This document shows, in pieces, positions 12,256 through 23,335 of a DNA stretch of 64,000 nucleotides. Below the pieces are notes generated by a model, which worked only from the letters and a program-made list of their open reading frames with translations, was not told the DNA's origin and did no database searches. The position numbers and the translations under genes are program-made. Position 1 is the first letter of the stretch, and the number at the start of each line of letters is the position of its first letter. Source of the stretch: Latrodectus hesperus (lineage: Eukaryota > Arthropoda > Arachnida > Araneae > Theridiidae); assembly GCA_037975125.1 (NCBI GenBank), contig CM075862.1, positions 13,607,125 to 13,671,124 of the forward strand, given 5' to 3'.

Positions 12256-13049
12256 TTATTTTTATGTCATATTTGTTATAAACGAAACTATAAGCATGTC
12301 GCACAACAGCTCGATGTGAGCGAACGCCTACAGAGCCCATATCTGTTTTTCTGACCGGAGTACATAGCATAAGTCCCGGTTAGGTGGTCATTTTTTATGT
12401 CATATTTGTTATAAACGAAACTATAAGCATGTCACACAACAATTCGATGTGAGCGAACGCCTACAGAGCCAATATCTGTTTTCTGACCGGAGTACATAGC
12501 ATAAGTCCCGGTTAGGTGGTCATTTTTTATGTCATATTTCTTATAAACAAAACTATAAGCATGTCGCACAACAGCTCGATGTGAGCGAATGCCTACAGAG
12601 TCCATATCTGTTTTTCTGACCGGAGTACATAGCATAAGTCCCGGTTAGGTGGTCATTTTTTATGTCATATTTGTTGTAAACGAAACTATAAGCATGTCGC
12701 ACAACAGCTCGATGTGAGCGAATGCCTACAGAGCCCAAATCTGTTTTTCTGACCGGAGTACATAGCATAAGTCCCGGTTAGGTGGTCATTTTTTATGTCA
12801 TATTTGTTATAAACGAAACTATAAGCATGTCGCACAACAGCTCGATGTGAGCGAACGCCTACAGAGCCCATATCTGTTTTTCTGACCGGAGTACATAGCA
12901 TAAGTCCCGGTTAGGTGGTCATTTTTTATGTCATATTTGCTATAAACGAAACTATAAGCATGTCGCACAACAGCTCGATGTGAGCGAACGCCTATAGACC
13001 CCATATCTGTTTTTCTGACCGGGGTACATAATATAAGTCCCGGTTAGGT
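12256..13049. repeat. 133-bp tandem repeat array, six units
   Basis: The landmark ATGTCATATTTGTTATAAAC starts at 12264, 12397, 12529, 12662, 12795 and 12928, so the spacing is 133, 132, 133, 133 and 133. Units are nearly identical; one has a single T deletion in its TCTGTTTTTCTG run and the last unit is the most diverged. Each unit contains CACAACAGCTCGATGTGAGC and AGTCCCGGTTAGGTGGTCAT. Since 133 is not a multiple of three, no frame crosses the array, so the short minus-strand frames in each unit are chance. The array ends directly at a SINE-like element. Confidence 0.95.
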
Positions 13050-13213
13050 AGCCAAACTAACGAGATACCCCAAATGTTTTGCTTATAAGCCTGCTTGGTA
13101 CTCAGTTTTATCAACCTTGTGAAGGGTTAAAAGGCTGAGTCAACCATGCCCAACCTGAAGATCGAACTTGTGCCTTAGGAGCGTGAACTTCCAATAAGAC
13201 ACTGGGCCTCCAT
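13050..13213 (-). mobile_element. tRNA-derived SINE-like element, family 3
   Basis: On the minus strand the head is TGGAGGCCCAGTGTCTTATTG with a box B-like AAGTTCGATCTTCAGG about 45 nt later, followed by GCATGGTTGACTCAGCCTTT and CACAAGGTTGATAAAACTG. Box spacing fits a polymerase III promoter. It abuts the 133-bp array. Confidence 0.55.
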
Positions 13214-13599
13214 ATTTGCTATATATTACGAAAATTAAAATCATAATTTATTATACTTGCAATATGATGACTTTACCTAACTTTAATCTGGTGTTATAAA
13301 AACTAATAAGTCAATATATTCCTTTAAAAATGTAATGTAAATTCATGAAATTTATATCGAAATTTTATCGAATTGATTGTAACGTTTAAATTTCAAATAT
13401 CATTCGTCGTGATGTTTCATTTTATTTAAAAATGTCGCAACAAATTACAGAATTATTAGTCATCGATGATTTTTATGAGAAAGAATCATGAAAATAACCT
13501 TCTGATGTGCACAACACTTTTTTCTTCATAACATACCCTCTGTTCAATACCGAAAATGGGTTCTTTTTTACACTATGCTATTGACTGCATAAAGGTCTA
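13214..13599. other. AT-rich spacer
   Basis: No gene or repeat recognised between two SINE-like elements. Confidence 0.5.
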
Positions 13600-13815
13600 A
13601 GGATGTTGTAAGACATTTTATCGTTTACCGCCTTCCAGGAGAGTTTTTCATAGATAGTGGGCCGTATTCATGTGTTGCAAGGGAGAAAACCCGGAAAGTT
13701 CCTAAACAGTCACTCCGACAGACTTGTATGAAAAAGCACAGCATCTATCTCCCGCTAGGATCGAGTGCAAGGTCTTTCCTTTTACAAAATAGATGTCCTG
13801 CTAGGCCACGGTAAG
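13600..13815 (-). mobile_element. tRNA-derived SINE-like repeat, family 7, minus strand
   Basis: It aligns along its length with 26,505-26,716. Shared plus-strand blocks include GTAAGACATTTTA versus TAAAAGACATTTTA, AAGGGAGAAAACCCGGAAAG versus AAGGAGGAAACCTGGAAAAC, and CACTCCGACAGACTTGTATG versus CACCCCGACAGACGTGTATG. The minus-strand head (CGTGGCCTAGCAGGACATC) resembles a tRNA-like box A region. Both copies are old. Confidence 0.6.
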
Positions 13816-16800
13816 CCCAAAAATTTATTTCTGTGATTATAATTTGAATCCTTAATACGTTAGTGGATTATCTATTAATGGTTAATGAAATAATTCGTGT
13901 AGAATATCATTGCATTGTAGTTTTCCTATTCAGGTTAAATTGTGATAAGTAAAGATATTTTAACTATTTAAAAAATTGAGAAATATGATTATTTGATATT
14001 AAACTGCATTATTAATGATATATTTATTAACGATAAATAATATTATCTCTATACGTATCTTAAATTGGATAAAATACTGATAAGTTTAAGGCAGATACAT
14101 GTCAGATATGTAACAAACAATACTCTTTTCTTATACTCTTATATTTGTGTGCAATGCAAATATTTTAAAATATTCATAAAGAAGAAAGATTTTACAAAAT
14201 GGTATAATACTACTATAGTGAATTTTTCCATTTTTATTTTACATTTTATCTCTGCCGATAAAATACTTGTGCTTAAAATTTTTTAAAAAGTAAAAGACAA
14301 AGCAATTTAAATTTTAGAAATTTTTCTTATGTGTGACGTTTTGGGTTTACGTTCCATATTAGCTGTCCTATCCACATACTTCAAAAAAAAAATGTATTAG
14401 AAAATTTCTTATTATCATAAGTTCCATTACTTCTGATCAACTAGAATTTTTTCAATTGAATATCCTTTTTTTTTTTTTTTTTTTTTTTTTGAAGAGAAGC
14501 TTTCATAAGACCCTAGTATGAACTAATCCTGCTCCTTCTGTGAAAGGTATTGCTTGGAATATACATGTTTGTTGTTTTAACATTTACTACATAGCGTGTT
14601 AATATGTATGTGTATAGGTAAAAATATATATATTTCTGGTTGATTAATATATAAAATGATCTTGGTTTTTTCTGAAATATATTTGGCAGAATGTAAGGAC
14701 TTTTTTATTTAAAGTTTTGTGAATTTTGCAAGTATTTATATAAAGATTTAGCGGTGAAACAATTCTTAGGGTTTTTAACGTGTTTAAACTTTTGTAAAAA
14801 AGAATTTCTTCAATTATAATTTCTTCATTTAAGTTGCTTAAGAATTATAATTAATCTATTTCATATATATTTTGAGATTATTTAATTTATAAAATATTTT
14901 TCTTCTCAGATTTTAAATCATTCGAAATTTGCATTTATCTAAGTCTTTTGAGAAGCGGGTCCTTCAAAAAATATTTATTTCTGTAATATTTTACTATATT
15001 TATTTTTTGTTTCTTTTTCTTTCAATGTTTATTTTATTGTGAAAACTCTTATATTCCAGTGGGAAGACCGCACAAATCTTTTTACTCACTTAACGAATTT
15101 TTCTCTTAAATATTGCATTAATTAAAATTTTAAGAGACAAGTTTTGATTCTTTACTATATTGAAGGCGTATATCTAGTCTAATGTCACAGGAGAAATTTT
15201 TGAATACAGATAATTTGAAATTATAGGAACTACTTTAGATATTTGAATCTAATGTTTTTAGGTATATTTTATTCTTACTTATAATGAAATGCATTAAATA
15301 GATAACAAGTTAAGTTTAATTTTAATTATTATCTTTAGTTTTGTCCACACAGAAATCACTTCCTAGAAACTCTGCAAACAAGTGCGTGCTTGATTAGAAT
15401 TCTTTATTTTTCATAGACTAAATAGATATTAAGAATTTCATACTTTCTTCCTGTTTTTCATTAAATATCATGTTATTTCAATATTATTGTGTTTGCGTAA
15501 AGCACACTAGATAACGTTATCACTACCTTTACTTTAATATTGCGGTAAACAAACATGTTTTCTTTAATTCATTTCAGTCTCACGTGTACATATTTGTCAG
15601 AAACACTTATCAATAAGCTAAGATGAATAACCGCGTTAAGGAATATAATAGTTATCATTGTTATTCAGAGCAAGAAAAAGGTGAATAGCCTGCATCAATA
15701 ATAATCAAGTATTTCACACTTTGTTAGATGCTGAACGAAAGTGACAATTTACACAAATCTTTGTCAGAAGTGATATCACAATTATAGCATTTTTAAAAAT
15801 AACAAAGCATTTTTTTTAAATTCTTAGAAAAAAAGAAGCTCGCAGTAAATCTTTTGGGTTGACTAAAATGGCACTGCTCTTTCTTCTAGTAAAGGAGTAA
15901 AGCATGCTTTGAATAGAAATCAGCTTTATTTTAAGACTAATTCATTGTGTAACTTGACAGTTGCGAATGCGTATTGTTTACTTAAAAGCTTTTTATTTTT
16001 TCAATTAAAAATCCTGTTTCCTCGGTAATTCTTTTCAAACTACTATTGATAAATAAAATTGTCTAAATGCTAAATATTGAAAAAAAGTGTTAAAATATTT
16101 TGTATAATACACATAAATATACACTACAGGGAGAAAGTGTGTAATATAAAAACTTGAAGCAGAATTTAAATCCTGAGCCAAACGAAACCAACCATTAAAA
16201 TGCAATTTTTAATATCCTGCTTGAATTAAAAGTTTTTACTTTTAAAAGCGAAAATTGAACTACTTTTTATTCTTGTTGCATTAATATAAAAATATTAGAA
16301 AGATTAAGTATTTAAAGGATTCTAGATTTATTGAGGATTCAGATATTTGTGTAATCTAATTGGAGACAGAACATTTAGGAAGTTTTTCTCAACTAGTTTG
16401 AATATAATTAAGTTGAATAGAAATCTTGAGATTGATTATTTATTAAATTAGTAATACCTAATAGTAAATAAATAAAATGAATATTTAATCATTTGTGTGT
16501 GTGGGGTGGATTTCGGAAATCAAAATAACCTTTTCAAGAAGAATAAAATAAGCTTTTTTAATGTATTAATGCGAAACATTAATTTTTAAAATTTAATTAT
16601 TTTCAAGTTTCAAAATTTTCTGAATTATTATACAAATTAATTTTTGGAAAGATAGTTTTATAAATTTCTTAACAATTATTATAAAGCTATTGACATTTTA
16701 AAATAATTCCTTAAAAATGCAGAATTAGGAAATTCCTAAAAATCTTTATAACAACAGGAAATTGAAAGAAGCTTTTTCTTAGCATTCGAACCCATATACA

Positions 16801-16979
16801 TTAAACAAAATTCGCTTTAAAAAAAAAAAAAAAAAAAAACACACAAAATATTCACTCACACATTAATACGATATCGAGTTATTTCTTTTAAACTAAAAAT
16901 ATCTTTTTAAAATACTTAATTTATTGGTATTATAATTCCTTAAGTATATTCATTTTTACAAAAATTAAATTTTATTCGT
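13816..16979. other. AT-rich intergenic sequence
   Basis: It contains a pure T run at 14,466-14,490 and an A run at 16,819-16,839, either of which could be an old retroposon tail. A 73-codon frame at 14,065-14,286 has AT-driven composition and I do not call it. Nothing else recognised. Confidence 0.5.
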
Positions 16980-17285
16980 GGCAGTAGTAGCCTGGTTGTT
17001 TAGGGTGTTCATTTTCGTTATATGAAGGTAGTGAGTTCGAATCCCGACCCAATCTAAGATTCGTCATGCTCATTCATGGTGGTTAGGACACGTTAAATAT
17101 ATCGTGGCCGCAACGTTATCCATGTGGAGTGATACCTCTGGCGGTGGCGGGCCAAGTATTGGGGATCTTCAGTTTGATCTTGCTTCTTAAGTACGAAGAC
17201 CCCCTTTCAAGGCTACTGTGACACACCCACTATAAAGGCATATAAGGGCGCTATTACTTCCACCCCTTGTAAAGCTAAAATATAG
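16980..17285 (+). mobile_element. tRNA-derived SINE, family 2
   Basis: The head GTAGCCTGGTTGTTTAGGG and box B GTGAGTTCGAATCCCGAC are followed by the family 2 body: GGTGGTTAGGACACGTTAA, GTGGAGTGATACCTCTGG, GGCGGGCCAAGTATTGGGG and GAAGACCCCC. It aligns with 26,718 (plus) and 8,052 (minus) and is longer at the 3' end. Confidence 0.85.
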
Positions 17286-18251
17286 AAATTCTAGTAGCTG
17301 GAGATTATAAAACAAATTTTATTCAACCTAAAAGTACATATATAAATATTTACGGAAATTTGTGTGAACCATTAAATGCCATATTTAATATACATATATT
17401 CATTATCATATATCATTATCAAATAAAAATATTAACAACGATTTATGTAGAAATATTTTAATCAAAAAACCTTTAAGGAAAATGTTCTCTTTCTGAAGAT
17501 GGTCTATTTATGTTCTAATAAGACAACTGATACATCTGTGATGTATGACTTAAAAATGGATTTTAAACTTTTATAAATATAAACATTTGACGTAGAAATC
17601 TGACCCACGAACTGTTGATTGTTCTGAAGATGAAATCAAAGAAAAATGCCCTCTTTTTTAAAAGAGAAAATGTTAAATGGGAAAGAATTTAACAATCAAC
17701 AAAAAAAACTACTTTTAAGTCTAGAAGAAATCATTAAGAAGCATGTTTTCGTATGGAGGTGGCCGATTTTTGAAGATCATTAAATAAGATTAGTTTAACA
17801 AAGGATAATTATGTTCCAAGTACAAGTTTGAAATTTTGTTCCACGTGTAAAAGATAGTTAAAAAAATGAGCTCTCAATTAAAATTGGTTTTCAGTTGCCA
17901 TGAAAAAGAATGAAATGTAATTAGAATTTAATATGAAAAACTTGCAATTCACATATAGAGAAAAGTTTCTCTGACAGAAAATTTATAAACTGTAAAGGAA
18001 ATTACCAACAGAAAAATTTATATGCAAATCAAACGATTATTCTATAATAAAACAATAAACCATCAGACAATCACTTATATAAATTTAGAACTTAGTAACA
18101 TGCTTCCAATACTCGTTAAATTTAAATCCAAGTATTTTGCAGAGTAAATGTAGATTAAAAGTAACGGTGATCGCTTATAACAGTATATAAGTTACTCGAT
18201 AATTCATGAAAGATAAAGATATTTTTTAAATCAGATAATTCTGAAAGTAAA
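17286..18251. other. AT-rich intergenic sequence, nothing recognised
   Basis: No supported gene or repeat. Confidence 0.5.
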
Positions 18252-18375
18252 ATCAGGGCCCGATTTAGATTAATTGATACCCTGGGCAATACCCTGGGAC
18301 CTTATTTGATTTGGGGTCCTCTCTAAGGAGGAGAACCGGGCAACTGCCCTATATTTCCCTGCCTATGTCAGGCTC
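18252..18375. repeat. Unclassified interspersed repeat
   Basis: It begins CAGGGCCCGATTTAGATTA, and contains TTTGGGGTCCTCTCTAAGG and CTGCCTATGTCAGGCTCTG. The right half recurs at 29,990-30,055 (GGACCCTCTCCAATGTGAG, GCTTTCGTCAGGCTTAG) and the left end at about 29,193. The CAGGGCC start resembles some hAT terminal repeats, but I cannot establish inverted ends or an 8-bp duplication. Confidence 0.4.
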
Positions 18376-19285
18376 TGAGTAAAACACTATGACGCATGCT
18401 TTGGATCTAGTAAAATAGGATTAATTTACCTCTATAAGTTCCTTTTTTTTACTGGAAAATAATACGATTATCTGTTACTTAATAATTATTTCTTTAACCC
18501 TATTTTCTTGCTTAAAAATGAAATTTCAAATGTATGGTTCAAAACAAAATTGAGAAAATGATGTTTTCTGTAACTTTTATTCCTTCATCGCTTATTCAAA
18601 AGACGTCTGTAGGATTGAGTCTCAATTATATTTTTCATTATAATCTGCATATAAATCCCCTTCCCTTAAAACGGTTTAATCTCTACTAGCTGATCAAAGA
18701 ACACAGAGAGAGAGAGAGAGGTCATATTTTATACTTTAAATTACATCAAATACAGCAAGAAATTTCGGATTCAAGAAGCTTCTAAAGATTAAAAAATGCA
18801 AAGGATGACTATGCATTTTTATCACTATTTCAAAAAAAAAATTGTATAAAAAAATCTAAGATGTTTTCTAATGAGTTCTAGCAGAGAATTATTTTGTTGA
18901 ACTATCTGTTAAATTATGATTACTTAAGTGTGACAGAAATTTTCTTAAAATACAGAAGGTGTTTTGCACTTTATTTCTACACCAAAGTGTCTTTGAGCTT
19001 ATCCAATAATTTGAAGTCCTGTTAAGACTTCGCCTCCAAACAGACGATAATCTACTAAAATATCGCTGGGGGGGGGAGATGTACTTAAAAGCAATAAACT
19101 AAATTCCCATTTCATCTTTCATTTCTTTTCAAAAATATAACAACATATTTAGAGTTACGGTAAGTATGCCAATGTAACATAACAATGTAATCATTGCTTA
19201 AGAAGAGTAATAAAATATCTTCTTTTGAAAAAATTGTTTGATAATGATTCCAGTTGATTTCTCCCAATTTTTTCTCTACTTTGAT
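18376..19285. other. AT-rich intergenic sequence
   Basis: A short (AG)n run lies at about 18,705-18,720 and a G run at about 19,070. No gene recognised. Confidence 0.5.
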
Positions 19286-19320
19286 AAGAAAGCTTAAAGT
19301 ATAACACTTTAAGCTTTCTT
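19286..19320. repeat. Perfect 15-bp inverted repeat with 5-nt loop
   Basis: AAGAAAGCTTAAAGT (19286-19300), loop ATAAC, ACTTTAAGCTTTCTT (19306-19320). Complementarity continues imperfectly outward (TTCTCT-ACTTT on the left against AAAGGAGAGAA on the right), giving a possible stem of about 25 bp. It could be a hairpin RNA precursor, a palindromic MITE remnant or chance. Confidence 0.7.
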
Positions 19321-19633
19321 AAAGGAGAGAATCCGGTAGCAACCATAAAATGCCTTAGTAAAGTTTTCCTTGTTTTCTCTGAACTAAATTTTAGGTGTTT
19401 TCTTCTTTATATTTGGTATAAGTATATTTTTAATTGCAATTAAATACTGCTTAGCTCTTCAGAGCATATATTCTTTCTTTCTCCATCAAATAGTTTTAAT
19501 GTCATTATTAGCACATGGACTTGCTCTGAATGACAAGTTTTTACTTTAGGCGGAGTTTGTTTCATTAAGTTTCATTGTTTTAATGAGCATTAAATAAGAT
19601 TTGATTATTTTGCTTATAGTTAATAGATATGTT

Positions 19634-20209
19634 GTTTTTGTTGTTGTTCCTTATTCCACTTGATCTAGTACAATCTAGACCAAGTCCAGTAGATCGTTCG
19701 CCCAGAGAAAGTCCCGAACCAGCGCAGGGTTATCAAAAAGATCTCTCTTCTCCAAACCCAGACAGGAGAGCAGATGGTCCGGAGAAGCTTAGTGGAAATT
19801 ACACCTGAGGCACACAGGGAACACTTTTTGACCCTGAACGAATGTAAGAGTGCGAGTATGTCCAGTAATGAGCCTGGTAATGGTGGTTTGCAATTTCCTA
19901 TTGCCCTTCAGCTCCAGGGCAGCCCCAGGATGGTTTTGTTCGTACCAGTCATGAGTAGGAGGGATCCTCCAAGTCTTGCTGTTTTCGGCTTTGACCTTTG
20001 AGAAAATTTCACTAAACGTAAGTAGTCCACCATTTTCAGTTGTTTCAGCAGAGCCCTCCTTAGCCAATTCATCGGCCAAGTCATTGAAGTGGAGGTCCAC
20101 ATGGGAGGGAATCCACTGTAGATGAATGTCATTATGTGAAGAGTAACTCTTAAGTTTGTTTACAATGTCCATGCCGAGCCTGTCATTAATGCATCTCCAT
20201 CTGCTTAGG
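19634..20209 (-). mobile_element. 5'-truncated LINE copy with 17-bp TSD (RNase H end and zinc tail)
   Basis: On the minus strand it encodes HLQWIPSHVD, NDLADELAKEGS (the last acidic RNase H block), HDWYEQNHPG, RLITGHTRTLTF, VCLRC and SPDHLLSCLGL-KRDLFDNPALVRDFL, then a stop and a CAACAACAAAAAC tail. It is flanked by TAGTTAATAGATATGTT at 19617-19633 and again at 20210-20226, an exact 17-bp target-site duplication. Truncation on the 5' side plus a tail and duplication is the signature of target-primed reverse transcription. The frame is largely open over 127 codons, so the insertion is fairly young. It is the same LINE type as 2,397-3,412. Confidence 0.92.
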
Positions 20210-20270
20210 TAGTTAATAGATATGTTAAACTATTTTGTGATGGTTAAATTCTATTAAAAAATACTTTAAT

Positions 20271-20539
20271 ATAAACTGGCCGATTGCTGAGTGGTTTGCA
20301 CTCCTGGCTCCTAGGCTGTTGGTACGGGTTCGAATCCCGGTTCAGGCATAGAGGTTTCTTTCTCTCTGTCCTTTCTTCTGAGATGGTGCATGAATGTGGC
20401 CCACCCTATAAATGGGTCTGTGGTGGAGTGACGTAAGTCATGCAACTCACCTCCGTGACTTGGTTCACAGGTGCTCATTGGGTAACGATATAGTTTCTGG
20501 CCTTGTTGTGGCAAAGGGTTAATCAGCCTGTGCCCGCCG
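20271..20539 (+). mobile_element. tRNA-derived SINE, family 4, with imperfect 17-bp TSD
   Basis: The head is GGCCGATTGCTGAGTGGTTT with box B CGGGTTCGAATCCCGGTT. The body has TTCTCTCTGTCCTTTCTTC, GTGGCCCACCCTATAAATG and GGCCTTGTTGTGGCAAAGGG. Flanks TTAAAAAATACTTTAAT (20254-20270) and TTAAAAAATATTTTGAT (20540-20556) differ at two positions. A decayed relative lies at 51,357. Confidence 0.8.
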
Positions 20540-20825
20540 TTAAAAAATATTTTGATGTAATCCGTGTCCACAAAGTGAGATTCGATTCTGTTAGAAAATT
20601 GATATAATCAAGTTTATAGAATAGAATCCAATATAGGGTATAACTTAAATTAACAAAATCGGAAGTATTTTATTTTTTAAATTTTGTTCAATTAAAAGTA
20701 AATTCTGATTTTATTTTTTAATTTATTCTATACACAAAATCCTATGGTCTTTACATATTCTTTTGATCATCAAATTACATAAATCTTTTTCCGAAAGCTC
20801 AGAAATATCCTTATATATTTTTATT

Positions 20826-21079
20826 CATTTTCAAGTGCCTTGATTAATTCTGTGACATTTCCATGTTTCTAAACTCAAATCATAAACTACATTATAACTC
20901 GGGAAAGCTTCTGTAACCAAAACACATTGGTCATAATTTATTCGACGAGATTCAGCGCATTTAGTTTTCTTATTAGTATAGAGCTGACACTCTATATTCT
21001 CTTTTAACACACGGCAGTTGATTAGACAGAGCATCGGTATTACAATCCATTTTGTGGGTTTTATTTCGTGGGAAAACAC
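20826..21079 (-). pseudogene. Short coding-like remnant, unrecognised
   Basis: The minus strand has an 82-codon frame (21079-20831) ending in ETWKCHRINQGT. Three overlapping frames look protein-like in succession: MDCNTDALSNQLPCVKREY, then NKKTKCAESRRINYDQCVL and EAFPSYNVVYDLSLETW, then GNVTELIKALENE with a stop. That pattern suggests a small Cys-containing protein broken by two frameshifts, for example a retrocopy. The 82-codon frame could instead be a real short secreted peptide. I do not recognise the family. Confidence 0.3.
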
Positions 21080-21383
21080 GTTTTTATTTACACTTTATTA
21101 GAAAAATACTTTTAATAAAAATATAGGAACAAAGGAATTTGTTATACAGTTAAAATATTCAAGGGAGTGTTTTGCAAAACATTCCGACTGAAAATGTGCC
21201 AATACATAAAATTTGAAATAAAATCATTGGCAGTAAGAATTTATATATAATCAGTGATTATATTAATTATTATTTTAGAGTTATATAAAAATTTAGTATT
21301 ACTTAAGACTTCTTAATGTGCATTAGGAGAACATATGAGGAAAACTTAAAAACAATTACATTATAATATTATTTAATCCATTT

Positions 21384-21546
21384 CTGTTTGTCGCTCAACG
21401 TCATTTTCTGGCCCAAGGGTTAATTAAATTAGAACCTACAGCTTAAATTTGGAATTCTGAACCACTACAAATATCCGTGCCCAAAGAGAGATTCGAACTC
21501 ACGAATTATTGGACTGAAGGCAAGAGCACTAATCTTTCGGCTTCCA
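21384..21546 (-). mobile_element. tRNA-derived SINE, family 1, at the 3' end of a LINE
   Basis: On the minus strand: AGCTGGAAGCCGAAAGATTAG (head, diverged box A), CGTGAGTTCGAATCTCTC (box B), GGGCACGGATATTTGTAGTG and ending TTGAGCGACAAACAG. The head starts within a few bases of the LINE tail at 21,547-21,570, so the two lie head to tail on the same strand. Confidence 0.82.
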
Positions 21547-22985
21547 GCTAGACCTGTTGTTATTGCTTATCTCCAAGCGGTGTAACGGAGTCAGACCAAA
21601 TCTAGGAATCCGTTGACCGAGAGGAAATCGATGACAAGGCGGGGAGAAGTGTAGATTTCGTCCCATAGTATATTCATACAATTCAGGATATGCAAATGAG
21701 AAGCATGGTGTCCGTGGCATTTAGGACAGAGGGGGAGGTCTTGTTACCCGCTACAAAAGTGAGGCATTTCAGGTGGCCAGAGGCAAGACGTACAAGACAA
21801 GTTCTGGATTTCCTGTCACAGGAAAGAGCCAGAGAAAGTCCCGGCTTTCTACCCTTGTAGAAGTGGTGAGTCAAAGGTACCTGCCAATCGATTTTAAAAT
21901 GGGCTTTTCTCAGGGAAAATAGTTCAAGGTAGATAAGCGTGGAAGAAGAAGGAGCAGGATGACCTGAGCCCTCCTTTGCTAAAGTGTCTGCTATTTCATT
22001 GCCTCCCATATCCACGTGAGACGGGATCCATTGATAAATATTATGCTGAAGGGAGACAATTTTAAGTTTGTGTAGAATAGAAAGGCTTGTTTGGTCTCAC
22101 AAGCAGGTCCATTTTGGAAGATGTTGAATTGAACTACTGCTCTCAGTTAATATCCAGACATCACTATAATTAGTTTCGCTCATGATGGATTCCAGTCTGA
22201 TGTTAATGGCTATTAGTTTGCTACAAAAAACCGAACAGAAGTCGGGATTACGTTGACTAAGAGAGAGTTTGTCATGAGGAGTCCCGATGAAAACTCCGCT
22301 GCCAGTTTGGTGATTTATTTTGCTGCCATCAGTATAGATTTTTATGTCATTTGGTGTATTATTAATGGTTTCCAAGGCTAGTTGTTTTAGCAATTCAGGT
22401 AGATAATCTTTCTTGATGACTGCCGTAGAAAGTTTGTAATTGAAGTGAACATTGGAAAGAGCCTCAGCAAGGTTCAGATCGCAGTGAAGGGCATGTAGTT
22501 CGACATTTTTCTCGATTAAGTGCAGTGAGTTAACCAGACTGAAGGGACTGTGCTTCTTTAATCTTTGGAACGGAGTCCAGTTGCTTAAGTAACTTGACGT
22601 AAGACTCCCTCGGCCATAACTGTTGAGTTTATTGTAATATTTGACCAGGCAGTATTGTCTTCTGATATGGAGAAGTTGTAAGTCTGCTTCGAAAAATACT
22701 AGTTCTGAAGGACAGCTGCGTTTCAAGCCAGTTTTAAAATGGGCCTAATGAGTGCTAGGCAGGTAGTTCTAATGGTAGTTGCATCCGCTCCCCAGTCTCT
22801 ACCTGTATTTTAGGGTGCACAATCGTTTCCTGGCTTTCAAGGTAATGTGTTCGATATGTTTGTTGCATGCAAATTCCTGGTCTAGAATGAATCCCAAGTA
22901 TTTTGGTTGTTTCTCGTAAGTAAGCTAGAGCTAATTTGACTGTTAACTGCTGTTTTGAATAAACAAATCGCATTGAACGTCCACA
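21547..22985 (-). mobile_element. LINE fragment: RT end, RNase H and zinc tail
   Basis: Reading the minus strand from 22,985: the RT C-terminal region (LTVKLALAYLRE, KILGIH, then the Cys-less connector), the linker (FFEADLQLLHIRRQYCLVKY), and RNase H blocks KIYTDGSKIN, SGVFIG, WILTESS and HVDMGGNEIADTLAKEGS. The end has KGRKPGLSLALSCDRKSR and RLASGHLKCLTFVAGNKT, then a frameshifted C-terminus and a tail containing AATAACAACAG. Frames are broken at about 22,750, 22,090 and 21,690. Two RNase H positions look altered: the usual SEL is SKL and the usual SDS is TES. It is the same type as 2,397 and 19,634, but longer and older. Confidence 0.88.
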
Positions 22986-23062
22986 CATGAGGGGAGAATT
23001 GAACTCATGAGGCGTTAACCTGAAAATCGGAATGCTAATATCCTAAGCTCAGTTCTTCTGTT
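22986..23062 (-). mobile_element. Decayed tRNA-derived SINE head
   Basis: The minus strand reads TGAGCTTAGGATATTAGCATTCC and, about 30 nt on, CATGAGTTCAATTCTCCCC, which fit box A and box B. No body could be matched. Confidence 0.45.
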
Positions 23063-23181
23063 GATGCTTATGCATACACCCAGAGTCGAATTTCAGATGT
23101 GTGCTAAGCAAAGAAAAACGTTAAAGCACCTTTCAATATTTTATGCCCGAATCAATTTTTTTCTCACGATATAGATCTCAA

Positions 23182-23335
23182 TCTGGTAGCTAAATGGTTA
23201 GCACTTTCACCTTCGGTTCAAAAGTTCGTGAGTTCGAATCTCATTTCAAGTGTGGACGTTTGGTTTGCAAAATCCACTTTGAGTTTTAGCAATAGCCTTC
23301 ATATGAAAAAATTGACTATTGAGCAACAAACGAAA
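23182..23335 (+). mobile_element. tRNA-derived SINE, family 1
   Basis: The head TGGTAGCTAAATGGTTAGCA and box B GTGAGTTCGAATCTCATTTC are followed by the diverged family 1 body and the 3' end TTGACTATTGAGCAACAAACG. No clear duplication. Confidence 0.78.

Noticed and set aside
12432..13004. Four overlapping minus-strand frames of 61-71 codons with similar proteins
   Set aside because: They are the same stretch of the 133-bp tandem unit read repeatedly. The unit length is not a multiple of three, so frames rotate and cannot form one protein.
14065..14286. 73-codon plus-strand frame
   Set aside because: Composition is AT-driven (Ile, Phe, Lys, Tyr) with no domain, signal or splice support.
20271..20345. 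tRNA gene with canonical box B
   Set aside because: The arms do not pair as a full cloverleaf, and the sequence continues into a repeated body with flanking duplications, so it is a SINE head. The same applies to 9,048 and 29,539.
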